Notes: a model not told the origin generated them from the sequence alone. Positions 13,501 to 22,494 are shown, numbered from the stretch's first letter. The stretch: DNA of 64,000 nucleotides from Dolomedes plantarius (GCA_907164885.2 OU015492.1:45784893-45848892); one strand, 5' to 3'. Program-made: numbers and translations.

Positions 13501-16500
13501 TATTTATTTGTGAAACATTGAGCCGGTTCTTGAGTACAGGATAAGTATATACAGGGCTGCAGCGAATAACAAAAATGACCGCATTGGTCTAAAGACTAAA
13601 GATTCTATCTAACATGGCATCATTAACATATAAAATAAATAGCCCCCCCAATGCAGAATTGGCAGAGCCAAGAACTGATGGGGTGCTTAAACCTAAATAT
13701 ATGAGACAACTCTCTCTCTAAAAAAAATGGCTCTCTACTATTTCTTATTATCACTGGACAGGCCTGCAAAAATGCGGAAAATGAGGGTTACAATAGCGAG
13801 AAAAGCGCCAATTAAAAACTCTAACGGACCATGTGCACGGCGTATGCAATATTACCGTAACAACACCGCGAGTGCTTAATGGCCAACAAAAGAAACCTGG
13901 CCCTGCCGAAACCTCGCCAAGAGGAGAAAAAAACTTATTGCACCGCTAAATGGAGGCCCGTGGATGGTTTATCCCCGATATTGCTAAAAAATATGCCCCT
14001 GCCTGATTGGTCGAACGAGGGGAGAAAGAACTTCTCGAAGAGTGCTTTCACGCCAAGCTGATGCCAAGTTCACTTGTGGGAAAAACTCTTTCGGACAAAG
14101 GGATAGGAGAGAACACACATTTATCTCTAACTTAAAACTGATTTTATGGTCCAATTTAGTGAGCAAACCTAACACGACATGCATGGACAAAAGCTAGTCG
14201 GATGTTCACCTGACACACCCTGCAATTACCAGCCATAAAAAGTGCATTTTAGTGAAACTTAACAAGGGAATCCTGAGACTAACACCTGGCTAAGGAAATT
14301 ATGGTTGAAGCTTTAACAGTTTAAGAGAAATGGGCAACAGCTAACTTCTCAAGAACACACACATCGAGGGAACGGTATAGAAGTTACACTATTTTATTTT
14401 AAGGGACAACTATTTAGAATTAGAGATTTTACATTAATTTAACGTGCGTTATGAGCCCAACCAAATTATTTCTGGAACGAATGCCTCGTTACACTAAGAA
14501 AGCAATTTTGCTACTTTTGAAATAAAGTGCATATAGCTTTCTTCATAAATTCTATAATTTTAAATCATTGTAATCGGTGATCAGTATTACTTCATTTTGT
14601 GTAGTTTATTACATGTATATATTTATTTACATTTATGAAAGTTAAAGGGGAGAATCATAATACAGAAAATACCACACAATATCTTTTTTCAGTTTTTGAT
14701 GCATCTTAATAGAGTTTTTTTTTTAAATGCTCTATGAAATTACCCCTAATAATTTTAAAAAAAAAAATATTTGTCAAGATATGAAATGGATGATTTAAGC
14801 AGTTTTCCCTTTAACTAATGGAAGAAAGTGGATCTTTGCACTGATTTCTGTCTAATTGCATTGCTTAAAGAGTGCTTTCTAACATATCTGAATTTTCCTT
14901 TGGCTGAAGTAATTATAATACTTAGCATCTTAAAATAACTGTCTATTGTGAGGATGAATGAAAATTGCTTGTATAATTTTTTTTCATTTCTAATTACAGA
15001 AATTTTTTTCTTAAAGAAGTGAATCCATGGGATCACTTTTCTTTATTTAATTGTAGCATTTAATGCTTAATTTTCCTTTACACTATGGATTGAATTAAAT
15101 TATTAAATTTTTTTCTCCTAGTGGATCCAAAAATGACAAATATGGATATAAATATTGCTATGATAAAGCTGTGACTTTTCTTTCTGATGGAGTTGATCAA
15201 CCAGGTGAACTGTGGAAACGAGAAATTTATGCTTTGTCCTATTACTATGAAAGAGCTGTAGATTTAGGCCTTATTGGTAAGTAGCCCCTAGGTGTATCTA
15301 TTATGCTTATGAGACTGAAAATATTTTTTTAAGAATGATTATGGATTTAGGTTTTTAGATCTATGTAAATTTTTCAATAATTTTTTAGTAATTACTGAAA
15401 TTATCTGTCATTATTCTTAACTTATAACAGTTTAGAATTGTTGAGAGATTTTTTTTCTTTTTAATTCAGGATATTAACCTTACATAAAAGAAATTTGAAA
15501 TGTAGTGTTAAAACTGAAATTTGGTTGATTTATTTATTTAGGTATGCAAGATACCTCTTTAGAACTCATGTTTGCAATTTTCATTCTTTAGAATTTATTC
15601 ATTATACTTTGAATATATTACATATTATAGCTATTTAGAAATTTATTGTTTCCATGACTTTTTTGCAGTTATTTACAATTTAGTTTAGTGTATCTTTAGA
15701 GAGGAACTAGCTACAATACCCTAGACTCATTAAACTGTAGGAATACAATATTGGTTTAGCTTTTTGTTTTCAAAACTTTGAAATGGCTTTGAAATTTAGT
15801 ATTGGAAACTAAGCATTAACATACGTGTTCTTGCTGGTAGCACATATAAATAGCAGTAGCTTAGTTTTTTGTTGTATATTGATTAAAAAATGGGTTACTT
15901 AAGATATCAGCCATGTCATTGTATTTTGTTATTTTATTGATGATTTTGTTTTATTTTATATTCTGTAATCTCATATTCGGGTAAAATTTTGACATGGTTC
16001 CATACACATTTACTTTCGGTTACAATTTGTGGAAGAGATGCTTTTTAGGAGAAAAATTGTGTAGTAAAGTGTTGGTACAATTTTTACGAACTTATTTTGC
16101 TATGCAGCTTCTGGTCTTCAAGCTAAACAATGCTTATGGACTGACCATCCAGGAAGCTTAATTTGTGGATTACCAACTTATTAAAAAGTGGAGTAATGCT
16201 TTATAATAAGTTGGTAAAAATGTGGTTCGATAATGCTTAGTCATAAGGCATATTTTGTCATTGTTTTTATTCATGCAATACACAGAAATGTTTTGTTTAA
16301 ATGACATTTACTATCTGGATATTGTGTTGTGTAAATTTGAGTGAGTGTGTAAGATGTTCAAATAATTGAATATTTCAAGTTTTTTCATCAAGCTTACACT
16401 CTCAGAAGTTCATATTCTGCTGTTAAAATCACAATGTAGTTCAACCTCATTCAATGATAAATATTGTACGGAAAATCTTTTGTTTGAAAATGTTGCTAAA

Positions 16501-18834
16501 TTTAAACAATGAATCTCTCTACAAATATGGAGAGCTTAAAAGTTCTAGTAAATATATTTTCAAAAGTAAGGTATGTGTTCACACACTCATGAGGATGAAA
16601 ATAAAATAAATGGAAGCAGATGATACTTTTTAAAGTTAAAAATTTGTGAACAGGAAAACATATCAGAATCATTTCCCTTTTAATGTATATTTATTGTTTT
16701 ATATAAATCTGTACCATTTTAACCATAGAGGGAAAAATCTGTCATAATTTTAATTAAATCCTAATCATTTGATGTTGAAAGAAACTTGTGAACCATTATT
16801 GAGAGTTGCAACATGTAGAGTATTTAAAATATCTTTTTATAATATTTTTTTTTAGTGAAGTTGTAAAATTTCTTACAGCAATATTTATATATAAATTGTG
16901 AAATTAAGTTATATAATCACAACTAAACATATTTTCCTAAAATTTGTATTTCATTTTCATATTTATTTATTCTCCCTCTGTGTTGCTCAACTACTATTTC
17001 CATTATATCCATTACAATATAAAGTTTTAAGGTACATGATTTAAATCTTCTCCTGAATTAATTGTTTGGTTTGGGGACAAGAATGGCCATAACCTTAAAC
17101 GATAGACAATGTTAAAAAAAATAAATAAATAAATAAATAAAGTTTAGCTTTTAGGTGCAGAGCCGATATGGCTAACAGGAAAGGCAGACTATCACCTCAA
17201 TAAATAAGAAAAGGTAGCTGAAAATTAACCCTAATAAAACTATTCTCAAAGTGTGGTGTGCAAGCTTGAAGTGAAACATAACACATATAGATAGTTTTAA
17301 ATATGACTAAAGTTTATTCATAAACAAACACACACAAGAAAATTAAATTCAATTAACAACACTGTGCTATATCATTAAAAAAATAAGCACTTCTTGCAAC
17401 ATAAGACAAAAATAAAGAACCTTTCACAAGTTCAACAGTTCGATTAAATAAACAAGAGTTCTATTAAACAAACAGAGTTGAGGATAGTTCTTGAAAAAAA
17501 AACTTGATATATACTTATATTGTTGACAACCATCTTTCCTTGTATATGTAGCAATGAGTTCATGAAGTGAAATAACAAAGAGCAGATTTAAACAAAAAGC
17601 ACTCCACCATACACATCCATTGCTTAGCTTCGATGTTGAGCTCAGCCACTGCTCATATGTCATACTTCCATGTAGGCACAGAGTGTTGCAGGGAAAATCC
17701 GCAAATAGGCTCACTACTTCTACACAGACCCACCGAAGAACCTCACCGTTAGGAAGTTCGCCACATGGTTTTATATGATAACCAAGTGTGGTGCAAACAA
17801 TATCTTTGGAATATGTAAATTTATTGCACTTTGAAATACAGCAGTTAAAGTTTCGGGTTGGAATGACATCATAAATTAAACATTTGAAGTGAGTGTTGCA
17901 TCTTGTCTACAGAATGACGTCACTATCGTGTTTGCTCTGTGGATAATTATTTCAGCTTGCTGAGATGACGTCATTCATTAACGTTAATTCATTAACGGTG
18001 ACTCACAAAGTAAATATTTAAGGCTAGATAGGAAGGAAAAATACATTCTAGCTATTTTTCTAACATTAATCTTACTCTGTTTTAAGGAAAATCTTACAGC
18101 CTAACAAGCATTCATGATTTTGGGTGTACTTCATGATTTTAAAAAAGAAAGTTGTACTTTCATGTCAACAGAGCTATATAACTCCTTGTTCAGTGTTAAT
18201 GACTACTGATGACAGTTTCATTTCTAAGTCAAAGTATATCATTTCAGTATTTTAAATTTTTTCATTTCCCGATCTTTAGTGTCTATGAAATAATAATTTT
18301 ATCATTGAAAAGTGCCCCCTGGCCAATGTATATATGTTGGGATTTAAATATTATTAAAACTTAGAAACACATGATAGAATCGTATTCATAGTGGCACAAG
18401 TGGTTACTTCCATTAAATACCCAGTCTTGAATTTAACAACACAGTTATTCAGTTGTTCTAGGAGAGAGATGAGGTCTTCTCTGCAATAAGGGATCCTCAA
18501 GTATCTGAAGAAGAAATGTAAAAAATGCAATTATACGTCACTTCATACCCCTAAATTCTAGAAATGGAACTTCCTTGTAGTCAGGATTTTATTAGGTTAG
18601 CAAATTTTGAAGTTACTCATATGGTCTTATAAGGAATTGCCCTGTACTCTTAAAACTGCAAGCTGGCTATTTTCTCGTGGGTCACTCTTAGCTCAGTGCT
18701 TGTGTGAGGGTAGATATAAAAATTATGGGAAGTTTAAAAGGGGCTAGTAAAATTTGAAATTTATTGGTCAAAATATGGTAAGGAATGAGTTCAATTAAGT
18801 TAGGGATTAAGAAATACTTTTTTTGGTGTAACTA

Positions 18835-18884
<50 letters not shown>

Positions 18885-21303
18885 AAACAAATTATTACAT
18901 TATTTCAGAAGGAAATGGTGGAATTTCTACTGTGGGTGCCTTCACGGATGGTTGTAAAGTAGCCTGTAATAAGAAAAACCCAGGAAAGTGGTTTTTGTGC
19001 CTTGATTGCAGCTACATTTCAGCACTTCTTCATCATGGTTTAGGTTTTAACAGGAATAAAGAAATCATGGTTGGTAGAATTTTTACTTATTTTCTCCCCA
19101 TTTTGTTGTATGAGATTTGTACTACAGTGGACGCTCGTTAATTCAAACTCGAAGGTTCTCGGAAAAAAGTTCGAATTATCCGAAGTTCGAATTATCCGAT
19201 GTTAAGAGAAAATATATAACTTTAAAAGTGTATCACTGAAGAAGAAAAATCTCCTAGTATGTATAAACCCAGAAAATATATTATACTATGTTATCTAAAA
19301 TTAACATATTAAAAAGCAATACAGACTTGCCTTAATCATAAAATGAAGCAGAAGATATGCAGTATAAAGTAAACTTTTATTAAAAATACGAATTACACTT
19401 TGGGGAAAAACTGTAAAGTGGATGTTTGGTTTTGTTTATGATGCCTACATTGTTCAGCCAACTTCTCGATTTGAAGAACATTTCAATTCATTTTCAGAGG
19501 AAGGTTCCATCTGAATAAATGCTTTCAGAGTTTTAATAGAGTCCATTATGGCTTTGTCCATTATGGTCGCATTAAAAATATCTTTCGGCAGGTAAGTAGA
19601 GAAAAGCCCTGGCAGTTTCCTACCGAAATTAGTGCATACGTCTTCGTTTACATCAGAGCTTTGGCCACATACAGTTTGATAAGAAATATTTTACCTTGAC
19701 TTAAATAGAGAAAGCCATCCATCACTGCATTTAAAATTTTCAATACCCATTCGACTTGCCAATTCACCAGCTTTCGTCAACACTAGGAGTCCACTTATCG
19801 GAAAATTCCGAGATCTAACATCCTGAAACCATAGCAGTAGAGCTTTTTCTAGAACTTCTTGGGACGCATTTCCCATGCATTTCCTTCCTCTAGCAAATTT
19901 TGATTTTTCCCATGAATCTAAAATTGACTCCTTGTTTTTCAAATTAGTTGACAAGGCATTTTTTTTAATTCCATAGTCAGCTGCTCTTTGTTTTACATTC
20001 GCCATTCTCTACTTTCTTTAAAATTTTTACCTTTGTCTCCAAAATTAGGGTTTTATACTTTCCACGTGTAGACATCCTGAAATTTTGCATGTTCACACCA
20101 CACAATGCGGAAGAAAAACTAGACCACATTAACTTGTCTGCACTGGAGTTATAACCGACGCAGCTCCCTAGAATCTGTAGTAAAGACTAGTTTTTCTGAA
20201 ATTCTAAGAAAATCGATCCAAATAAAGGAAAATTGCTTTTTCCGTTTACCACTAATAAGAAGGACAATAGCTACTAACGTTTAGCGGACATGCAATAGTC
20301 TAGGAATGCAAGCATGTGCCTCTTTACACAGAAAAGAAATTTTGACATACAAAATAATAAATACAGTGTGTATTTTCTCCATTAAACGAGGAAAAAGAAT
20401 TTTTTGTTGTCAAATTTTTAGTTCGAATTAACCGAAGTGATAAAAATTTAGTTCGAATTAATGAGATATTTTTAACATTAACTCCAATACAAGTTTTTTG
20501 GGGCCTTTGGATTAGTTCGAATTAACCGAAAGTTCGAATTAACCGAGTTCGAATTAACGAGCATCCACTGTATTACTGTATTTACTAATTGTTTAATAAC
20601 TTTTTTTTTACAGTTTGATATGTTAGAAAGAATTGTAGCTAGTAATATCAGTTCTGTTTTCAGCTTTAAAACTATATAGTGAGCTATAATAATTATAATA
20701 ATAATTACAGGCAAAAATTTTAGCTTGATTTTTTTTGAAAAAAAACCAGGAGAAAATGCTAAAAATTATAATTATGAATATTTCAATTTATTTAAAGTTT
20801 ATATGTTATATAAATTTTGCATTTTACTACTTATCTGGCATCCTAACTTTCGGATGTGGAAGGCGGCGATATTACTTTACTACTTATCTATATTATTAAT
20901 TCAAAATTCTGCTGTATTTGGAAATTAATTGTTTTTTGAGAATCTGAACCTTGTTACGTGAGACCAGGAATTCTTTTCCATGGTGGTTCAAAAATTTAGT
21001 AATCAAAGTACTATAAATATTCACACACATTAGTTTATTTCATCAAAAATTCTAGCATAAAATTTTCAAATTTATTAACAATTTTAATTCTAAAATCAGA
21101 GATAAATCATAATAAAAAACTTCAGCTAACCAAGAGAAAAGTATATGAAAGATTTAGTTGCAAGAAATATTTAAAATTTGTATTATATTTCAATGAACTT
21201 TCTCAGATGGATTTATAAGCATATCAGAAGCATTATTTCTTTAGAAAAAGAGAATGTACTTATAAATGAAGGAAAGCATTTCATATATATGTACAGGTAA
21301 AAC

Positions 21304-21375
<72 letters not shown>

Positions 21376-21376
21376 C

Positions 21377-21408
<32 letters not shown>

Positions 21409-22000
21409 AATGTGAAACTTCTGTGGAGACCAATAATGGTTTTGGAAAAAAGTGGCTGATTTGCAGGGTGGCCGGTTTTCACTGTATATGTACACAGGGC
21501 CTTTTTTAAATTTTTTTTTTTTATATTTATTCCATTTCTTTAATCTAGTCTGCATACATTTAGAAAATATAGAGATAAAAGATTAGCTTTTTATCTCTTT
21601 CAAATAAAGCTGATAAGCTAATATGTTGAATAATTAAATAAATTTTATGTCAGTATGGGTTTAATCAAACATAAGGTACTGTATGAACAAGATACATCTT
21701 ATTATTGTCTTTTCTATATATGCATTTTGTTGTCCAGAAGTAAGTGAACCCTGTTGAGTATGTTTTCTTAGTTTTTATTTTATAATTTTAAAGTTATGTA
21801 TTTTCTTTGATTGTGAAGTACATAAACAAAACTGAAGTTACCAGTATGTTGTTTTAGTTACCAACTGAAATTTTATTTTTGATTTAACAAATACTATTTG
21901 TTTTTCACAAGTATTCATCTTTTAATTTCAGTTTGTGAATCAAATTGATGGAATTGAAACCAGCTGGGGTCTTGGTGCAGCCTTCAGCTTGCTACTATAG
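1505..22000 (+). CDS. ENTPD5/6: ENTPD5/6-like nucleoside diphosphatase, 3' part (8 exons)
   Basis: Join of 1505-1580, 5816-5851, 7495-7660, 10894-10958, 11416-11515, 15122-15276, 18909-19069 and 21932-22000, roughly 275 codons ending in TAG. It belongs to the GDA1/CD39 family, which hydrolyses nucleoside diphosphates. The ENTPD5/6 branch works in the ER/Golgi lumen, where it clears the UDP and GDP left by glycosylation. Visible apyrase conserved regions are ACR3 (VLDGEDEGLYAWYTLNFLL), ACR4 (SLDLGGGSTQVTF, nucleotide phosphate binding) and ACR5 (DGIETSWGLGAAF). Cysteines in TPCSPPG, YKYCYDKA and CKVACNK/LCLDCSY match the lumenal disulfide pattern. The protein ends 22 residues into the last exon with no C-terminal membrane anchor, as in ENTPD5/6. 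ACR1-2 and any signal peptide lie before the window. All junctions keep frame with GT/AG. ENTPD5 versus ENTPD6 cannot be decided here. Confidence 0.9.
2221..3580 (-). mobile_element. Helitron remnant, reverse orientation, 3' end at 2221
   Basis: On the reverse strand the sequence reads CCCGTGCAACGCCGGATAC, then about 10 bases, then CTAG followed by T. This is the Helitron 3' signature: a short GC hairpin, CTAG, and insertion before T. The CTAG occupies 2221-2224. The right (5') limit is not defined; recognisable coding remnants reach about 3109, and an unassigned block continues to about 3580. It lies in the first visible intron, antisense to the ENTPD gene. The coding content is described separately. 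Confidence 0.6.
2225..3109 (-). pseudogene. Helitron OTU-domain protein with tandem 14-residue repeats, broken
   Basis: Starting at the ATG complementary to 3107-3109, the frame gives IIDGASLFRSLSFVMYGTT, then a REVWELIVSPVVDNWERF stretch, EYFSGMS, and TYGSSC followed by a stop. Read on past two in-frame stops, the same frame gives LAAASDLFNFVFEV and SSGHFDAYYL. This order (DGxCLF ... EY.. MS ... TYG ... GHFD) matches OTU-family cysteine proteases encoded by some Helitrons. The catalytic Cys of DGxCLF is Ser here (DGASLF), while the His block is kept. Downstream are four imperfect repeats of the form NPEVNRAVVAQYQK, which I recall from arthropod Helitron polyproteins. The helicase is absent, and the frame runs almost directly into the Helitron 3' end. 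Confidence 0.6.
3620..3915. other. Degenerate G-run/C-run flank of the 150-bp tandem array
   Basis: Contains a GGGGGGAGGAGAGGGGGG tract near 3694-3712 and a CCCCCTTCCCCCG tract near 3813-3825. Both resemble the C-rich core of the tandem repeats that follow, the first one in inverted orientation. A short frame on the reverse strand here has no recognisable product. Confidence 0.35.
3916..4330. repeat. Tandem repeat, about 150-bp unit, nearly 3 copies
   Basis: The block TTACATTTTAAA followed by AGAATCTTATGGATATCTG recurs at about 3916, 4064 and 4215, giving periods of 148 and 151 bp. Each unit also holds GAGATATGAAGGAA, a C-rich CCCCTCCCTCCCCTAGGGGG core and a GAATTTTGAAAAAT end. Copies differ by a few substitutions and by the length of the C-run. 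I see no coding capacity. Confidence 0.75.
4338..5274 (+). mobile_element. piggyBac-like element, decayed and internally deleted
   Basis: The left end TTAACCTTTTACACGC (4338-4353) is inverted at the right as GCGTGTAAAAGGT (5259-5271). TTAA is the piggyBac target; the right copy is mutated (TAAAAT). Just inside the ends lie three copies of a near-perfect palindrome, TGTTCCC-4 bases-GGGAACA, at 4476-4493, 4900-4917 and 5240-5255 (the last one partial). A second inner end at about 4885 (ACCTTTACACACCAATG) suggests a smaller 390-bp derivative, 4885-5274, or a rearrangement. A short transposase-like stretch is listed separately. Confidence 0.55.
4637..4785 (+). pseudogene. Possible piggyBac transposase fragment
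   Basis: One frame gives VGVRPSRRGGAQELRNLNLK, then a KKKFEKGG stretch and VLKVDQS before a stop; another frame continues with HLSSICTNS. This resembles the TVRxNRKGLPxELxxKKLKKGE ... KWxDKRxVxxLST block of piggyBac transposases, with frameshifts. The match is short and partly frame-corrected by eye, so it is tentative. The reverse-strand open frame over the same bases shows no resemblance to anything known to me. Confidence 0.35.
5275..5815. other. Intron sequence
   Basis: AT-rich with no recognisable repeat or RNA gene. It ends with the acceptor TTTTTAG before 5816. Short frames here have no recognisable content. Confidence 0.4.
5816..5851 (+). CDS. ENTPD5/6: ENTPD micro-exon b (ACR3, second half)
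   Basis: A 36-base exon encoding LYAWYTLNFLL, with split codons at both ends (phase 1 in, phase 1 out). The acceptor is TTTTTAG and the donor GTAAGA at 5852. It completes ACR3 (DEGxxxWxxxNFLL). It is too short for a plain ORF scan and is recognised by family context and phase. Confidence 0.85.
5852..7494. other. Intron with (AC)n microsatellite
   Basis: AT-rich. A (CA)n run sits at about 6894-6915, next to TATGTGTTTGTGTGTATA. No element limits or coding remnants were recognised. It ends with the polypyrimidine-AG before 7495. Confidence 0.4.
7495..7660 (+). CDS. ENTPD5/6: ENTPD exon c (ACR4)
   Basis: Encodes RLDDPNRSVASLDLGGGSTQ and then VTFFPTDFDTLVFSPKEYIV up to YTH, with the Ser codon split. 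DLGGGSTQ is the second phosphate-binding loop of the actin/hsp70 fold and the most conserved part of the family. The acceptor TTTCAG and donor GTAATC fit the consensus. Joining to the previous exon makes a Glu codon (NFLL-E-RLDD). Confidence 0.93.
7880..9154 (-). mobile_element. piggyBac element, internally deleted, reverse orientation
   Basis: The left end TTAACCCATTTAAGACCG (from 7880) is inverted at the right as GTCTTAAATGGGTAATT (ends about 9154). The left TTAA is intact and the right one is mutated to TAAT. Hairpin-forming TGTTGC...GCAACA palindromes occur at 8013-8032, 8780-8797 and 9117-9134, close to the ends. The reverse strand holds both termini of a piggyBac transposase with the core missing (see next entry). 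It sits in the intron after the ACR4 exon, antisense to ENTPD. Confidence 0.75.
8060..8860 (-). pseudogene. piggyBac transposase, N-terminus and Cys-rich C-terminus only
   Basis: Reverse strand. ATGGCTTCAACAG at about 8848-8860 is followed by a GTAAGA donor. An acceptor TATTTCAG at about 8700 leads to LSLEKKRFLTLEEALKYFHE, an acidic run, then IPPDPDDLTDEEAIEDDIL and DIAGEIDIF, which is the typical acidic N-terminus. After about 8360 the frame jumps to RLEEMQMNSVLPETSHTGRP and to CKHCKSQTITVCNKCNVPLY with CFKDF, the C-terminal cysteine-rich DNA-binding domain. The catalytic Asp-rich core between them is gone. One in-frame stop interrupts the N-terminal part. The RxCKHCKxKT...CxxCxxxLCxxCFxxFH pattern of the family is clear. 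Confidence 0.7.
9155..10893. other. Intron, mostly unassigned
   Basis: AT-rich. A GC-richer patch near 9600-9690 (GGGCTGCATATGGCCTGTGAG) resembles the end of some hAT elements, but no partner end or duplication was found. It ends with TTTTCAG before 10894. Confidence 0.35.
10894..10958 (+). CDS. ENTPD5/6: ENTPD exon d
   Basis: Encodes YLGLGLMSARLSILKLSSDI then K, preceded by a split Ser codon, so the protein reads YTHSYLGLGL. ENTPD5 proteins have HSYLGFGLKAARLA here. The donor is GTTGGT, a weaker site than the others, chosen because it keeps frame into the next exon. Confidence 0.88.
11416..11515 (+). CDS. ENTPD5/6: ENTPD exon e
   Basis: Encodes ASDDEKTATFTTPCSPPG and then MKITWKLDQREYTV, with split codons at both ends (Asp at the start, Ile at the end). 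The motif PCSPPG carries a conserved Cys. The acceptor is TGTTTAG and the donor GTAAGC at 11516. Confidence 0.88.
11703..12447. mobile_element. Tigger/pogo-like MITE, outer element
   Basis: Terminal inverted repeats are TACAATGGAACCTCGATCC on the left and, on the complement of the right end, TACAGTGGAACCTAGATTAA. TA dinucleotides flank both ends. No transposase frame is present. A second element of the same general type is inserted inside. Confidence 0.6.
11831..12401. mobile_element. Tigger/pogo-like MITE nested in the previous one
   Basis: Left end TACAGTGGAGTCCCAATAAT; the complement of the right end reads ACAGTGGAGTCCCGATAATC. Both termini continue with CGGATTAACG-like subterminal motifs. 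The interior has no coding capacity. Its right end lies 46 bases inside the right end of the outer element. Confidence 0.65.
12448..13006. other. Intron sequence with (TA)n run
   Basis: AT-rich, with a (TA)n microsatellite at about 12749-12770. No feature was recognised apart from the LTR target site at its right end. Confidence 0.35.
13012..14493. mobile_element. Solo LTR, 1482 bp, TSD CTAAG
   Basis: The block begins TGTGCTGCAGAG and ends CCTCGTTACA. The 5 bases before it (13007-13011, CTAAG) recur exactly after it (14494-14498). TG...CA ends with a 5-bp duplication mark LTR retrotransposons, and no internal coding region is present, so this is a solo LTR left by LTR-LTR recombination. It is less AT-rich than the surrounding intron, which also marks it as foreign. 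Short open frames within it show no recognisable product. The 3' end resembles the other long solo LTRs of this window (AGCCCAA ... ACA). Confidence 0.7.
14499..15121. other. Intron sequence
   Basis: AT-rich and unassigned. It ends with TTTTCTCCTAG before 15122. Confidence 0.35.
15122..15276 (+). CDS. ENTPD5/6: ENTPD exon f
   Basis: Encodes GSKNDKYGYKYCYDKAVTFL and, further on, ELWKREIYALSYYYERAVDL then GLI, with a split codon at each end. The REIYALSYYYxRAVDLGLI block corresponds to FYAFSYYYDRAVDxxLI of vertebrate ENTPD5/6. The acceptor is CTCCTAG and the donor GTAAGT. Confidence 0.93.
15277..17246. other. Intron, unassigned
   Basis: AT-rich, with an (AAAT)n run at about 17118-17140. A direct/inverted pair TTACCAACTTATTA / TAATAAGTTGGTAA near 16170-16220 could be a small hairpin. 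No element was recognised. Confidence 0.35.
17252..18005. mobile_element. Solo LTR, 754 bp, TSD CAAAG
   Basis: Starts TGTGGTGTGCAAGC and ends ACGGTGACTCA. CAAAG flanks both sides (17247-17251 and 18006-18010). Polyadenylation-like AATAAA motifs occur inside on both strands, so the orientation is not settled. It is a different family from the longer solo LTRs. The 96-codon reverse frame at 17424-17714 has no recognisable match. Confidence 0.6.
18011..18833. other. Intron sequence
   Basis: AT-rich, nothing recognised. Confidence 0.35.
18834..18880. repeat. Compound (AC)n(AT)n microsatellite before an exon
   Basis: About ten AC units followed by about fourteen AT units. It ends 28 bases upstream of the exon at 18909, so it lies where the branch point and polypyrimidine tract would normally be. 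Confidence 0.85.
18909..19069 (+). CDS. ENTPD5/6: ENTPD exon g
   Basis: Encodes GNGGISTVGAFTDGCKVACN, then KKNPGKWFLCLDCSYISALL and HHGLGFNRNKEIM. It aligns by eye with EKGGxxxVxxFxxxAxxVCxxL...PFLCMDLSYITALLxxGFGF of ENTPD5. Four cysteines are present. The acceptor is TATTTCAG and the donor GTTGGT, the same unusual donor as exon d. Confidence 0.92.
19123..20572 (-). mobile_element. pogo/Tigger element, internally deleted, reverse orientation
   Basis: Terminal inverted repeats TACAGTGGACGCTCGTTAAT (left) and its complement ...GCATCCACTGTA (right) carry TA at both edges. AGTTCGAATTA(A/T)CCGA motifs are repeated just inside both ends, about two on the left and five on the right, and probably mark transposase binding sites. 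The reverse strand encodes the N- and C-terminal parts of a Tigger transposase. It lies in the last ENTPD intron, 54 bases after the exon g donor. Confidence 0.8.
19460..20005 (-). pseudogene. Tigger/pogo transposase, DDE core deleted
   Basis: The first frame (20005 to 19691) has a helix-turn-helix N-terminus (RAADYGIKKNALSTNLKNKE) and a CENP-B-type second DNA-binding domain (EKALLLWFQDVRSRNFPISG, ELASRMGIENFKCSDGWLSL). After a frame change it continues with QTVCGQSSDVNEDVC, LPKDIFNAT and then a C-terminal piece, MDSIKTLKAFIQMEP. In full Tigger proteins DIFNADE is followed by the catalytic domain. Here the text jumps from DIFNA to the C-terminal helix, so the roughly 250-residue DDE core has been removed. 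Confidence 0.7.
20573..21291. other. Intron sequence
   Basis: AT-rich. TTTACTACTTATCT occurs twice, near 20823 and 20876. Nothing else was recognised. Confidence 0.3.
21292..21487. mobile_element. Possible pogo-like MITE expanded by three (TA)n runs
   Basis: Left end TACAGGTAAAACTTCTGTA; the complement of the right end reads ACAGTGAAAACCGGCCACCC. Three (TA)n tracts of 24-28 bases fill the interior, separated by GAAATTCTG and GCATTTC. The terminal match is partial. Long Tyr-Ile frames on the reverse strand are translations of the TA runs and are not genes. Confidence 0.35.
21932..22000 (+). CDS. ENTPD5/6: ENTPD last exon (ACR5 and stop)
   Basis: Encodes FVNQIDGIETSWGLGAAF then SLLL and TAG. 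DGxETSWxLGAxF is ACR5, which contacts the nucleotide base and phosphates. The acceptor is AATTTCAG. The C-terminus ends four residues after ACR5, slightly shorter than vertebrate ENTPD5/6. Confidence 0.93.
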   Translation, partial: FVNQIDGIETSWGLGAAFSLLL

Positions 22001-22488
22001 CACTTCCTACTCCTAACTTAAAATAATTATGTCACATGAACAATGTCTGACCATTAAGCTTTAATTTTTGTTCCAAGTACGGCCAAAAGAAAAAAAGAAA
22101 CAAACAAATGTGTTTATAACTGCAGTTTAGAATCTTTAGCTGAAGTATTAGCATATGATTTTAATACTGTAAACTATACCTATTTATTATAAAAGCATTG
22201 CTTTATTTATTGACTTAAACATGTTAAGGAAAAGTTATTCATAAAGTGCATTTTATGTGTAGACTTTTCTTTCCTGAGGGGGCTGGAAGAAACCTGTTGA
22301 TCTGATTGCTAGTTAAGGACCATATCCAGTTTTATGTCTGGTTTTGTGTGCAGCAAACTCTTTTCCATCCTGAAATTATTTTTCTATTTGTTTTCCTACA
22401 TTGATTCTATGACAATTTTGGTTTGTTCACATTTGAATAAGAATTGGTTTTAGAGGGACTAATACTTATTTTTATGAATTACGTGCAT

Positions 22489-22494
22489 AATAAA
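22489..22494 (+). promoter_or_regulatory. Candidate ENTPD polyadenylation signal
   Basis: AATAAA lies 489 bases after the stop and is followed within 30 bases by a U-rich GTTGTTATATATTTT. It is the first clear canonical signal before the LINE fragment at 22573. Later AATAAA motifs exist, for example near 23618 and 24478, so the real 3' end could be longer. Confidence 0.35.

Noticed and set aside
17252..18005. Alternative reading of this block as a host exon (96-codon reverse frame)
   Set aside because: The TG...CA ends and the CAAAG duplication explain it as a solo LTR; the frame lacks splice signals or family motifs.
21213..21555. Two reverse frames of 89 and 104 codons rich in Tyr and Ile
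   Set aside because: They are translations of (TA)n microsatellites and change with repeat length; no domain is present.
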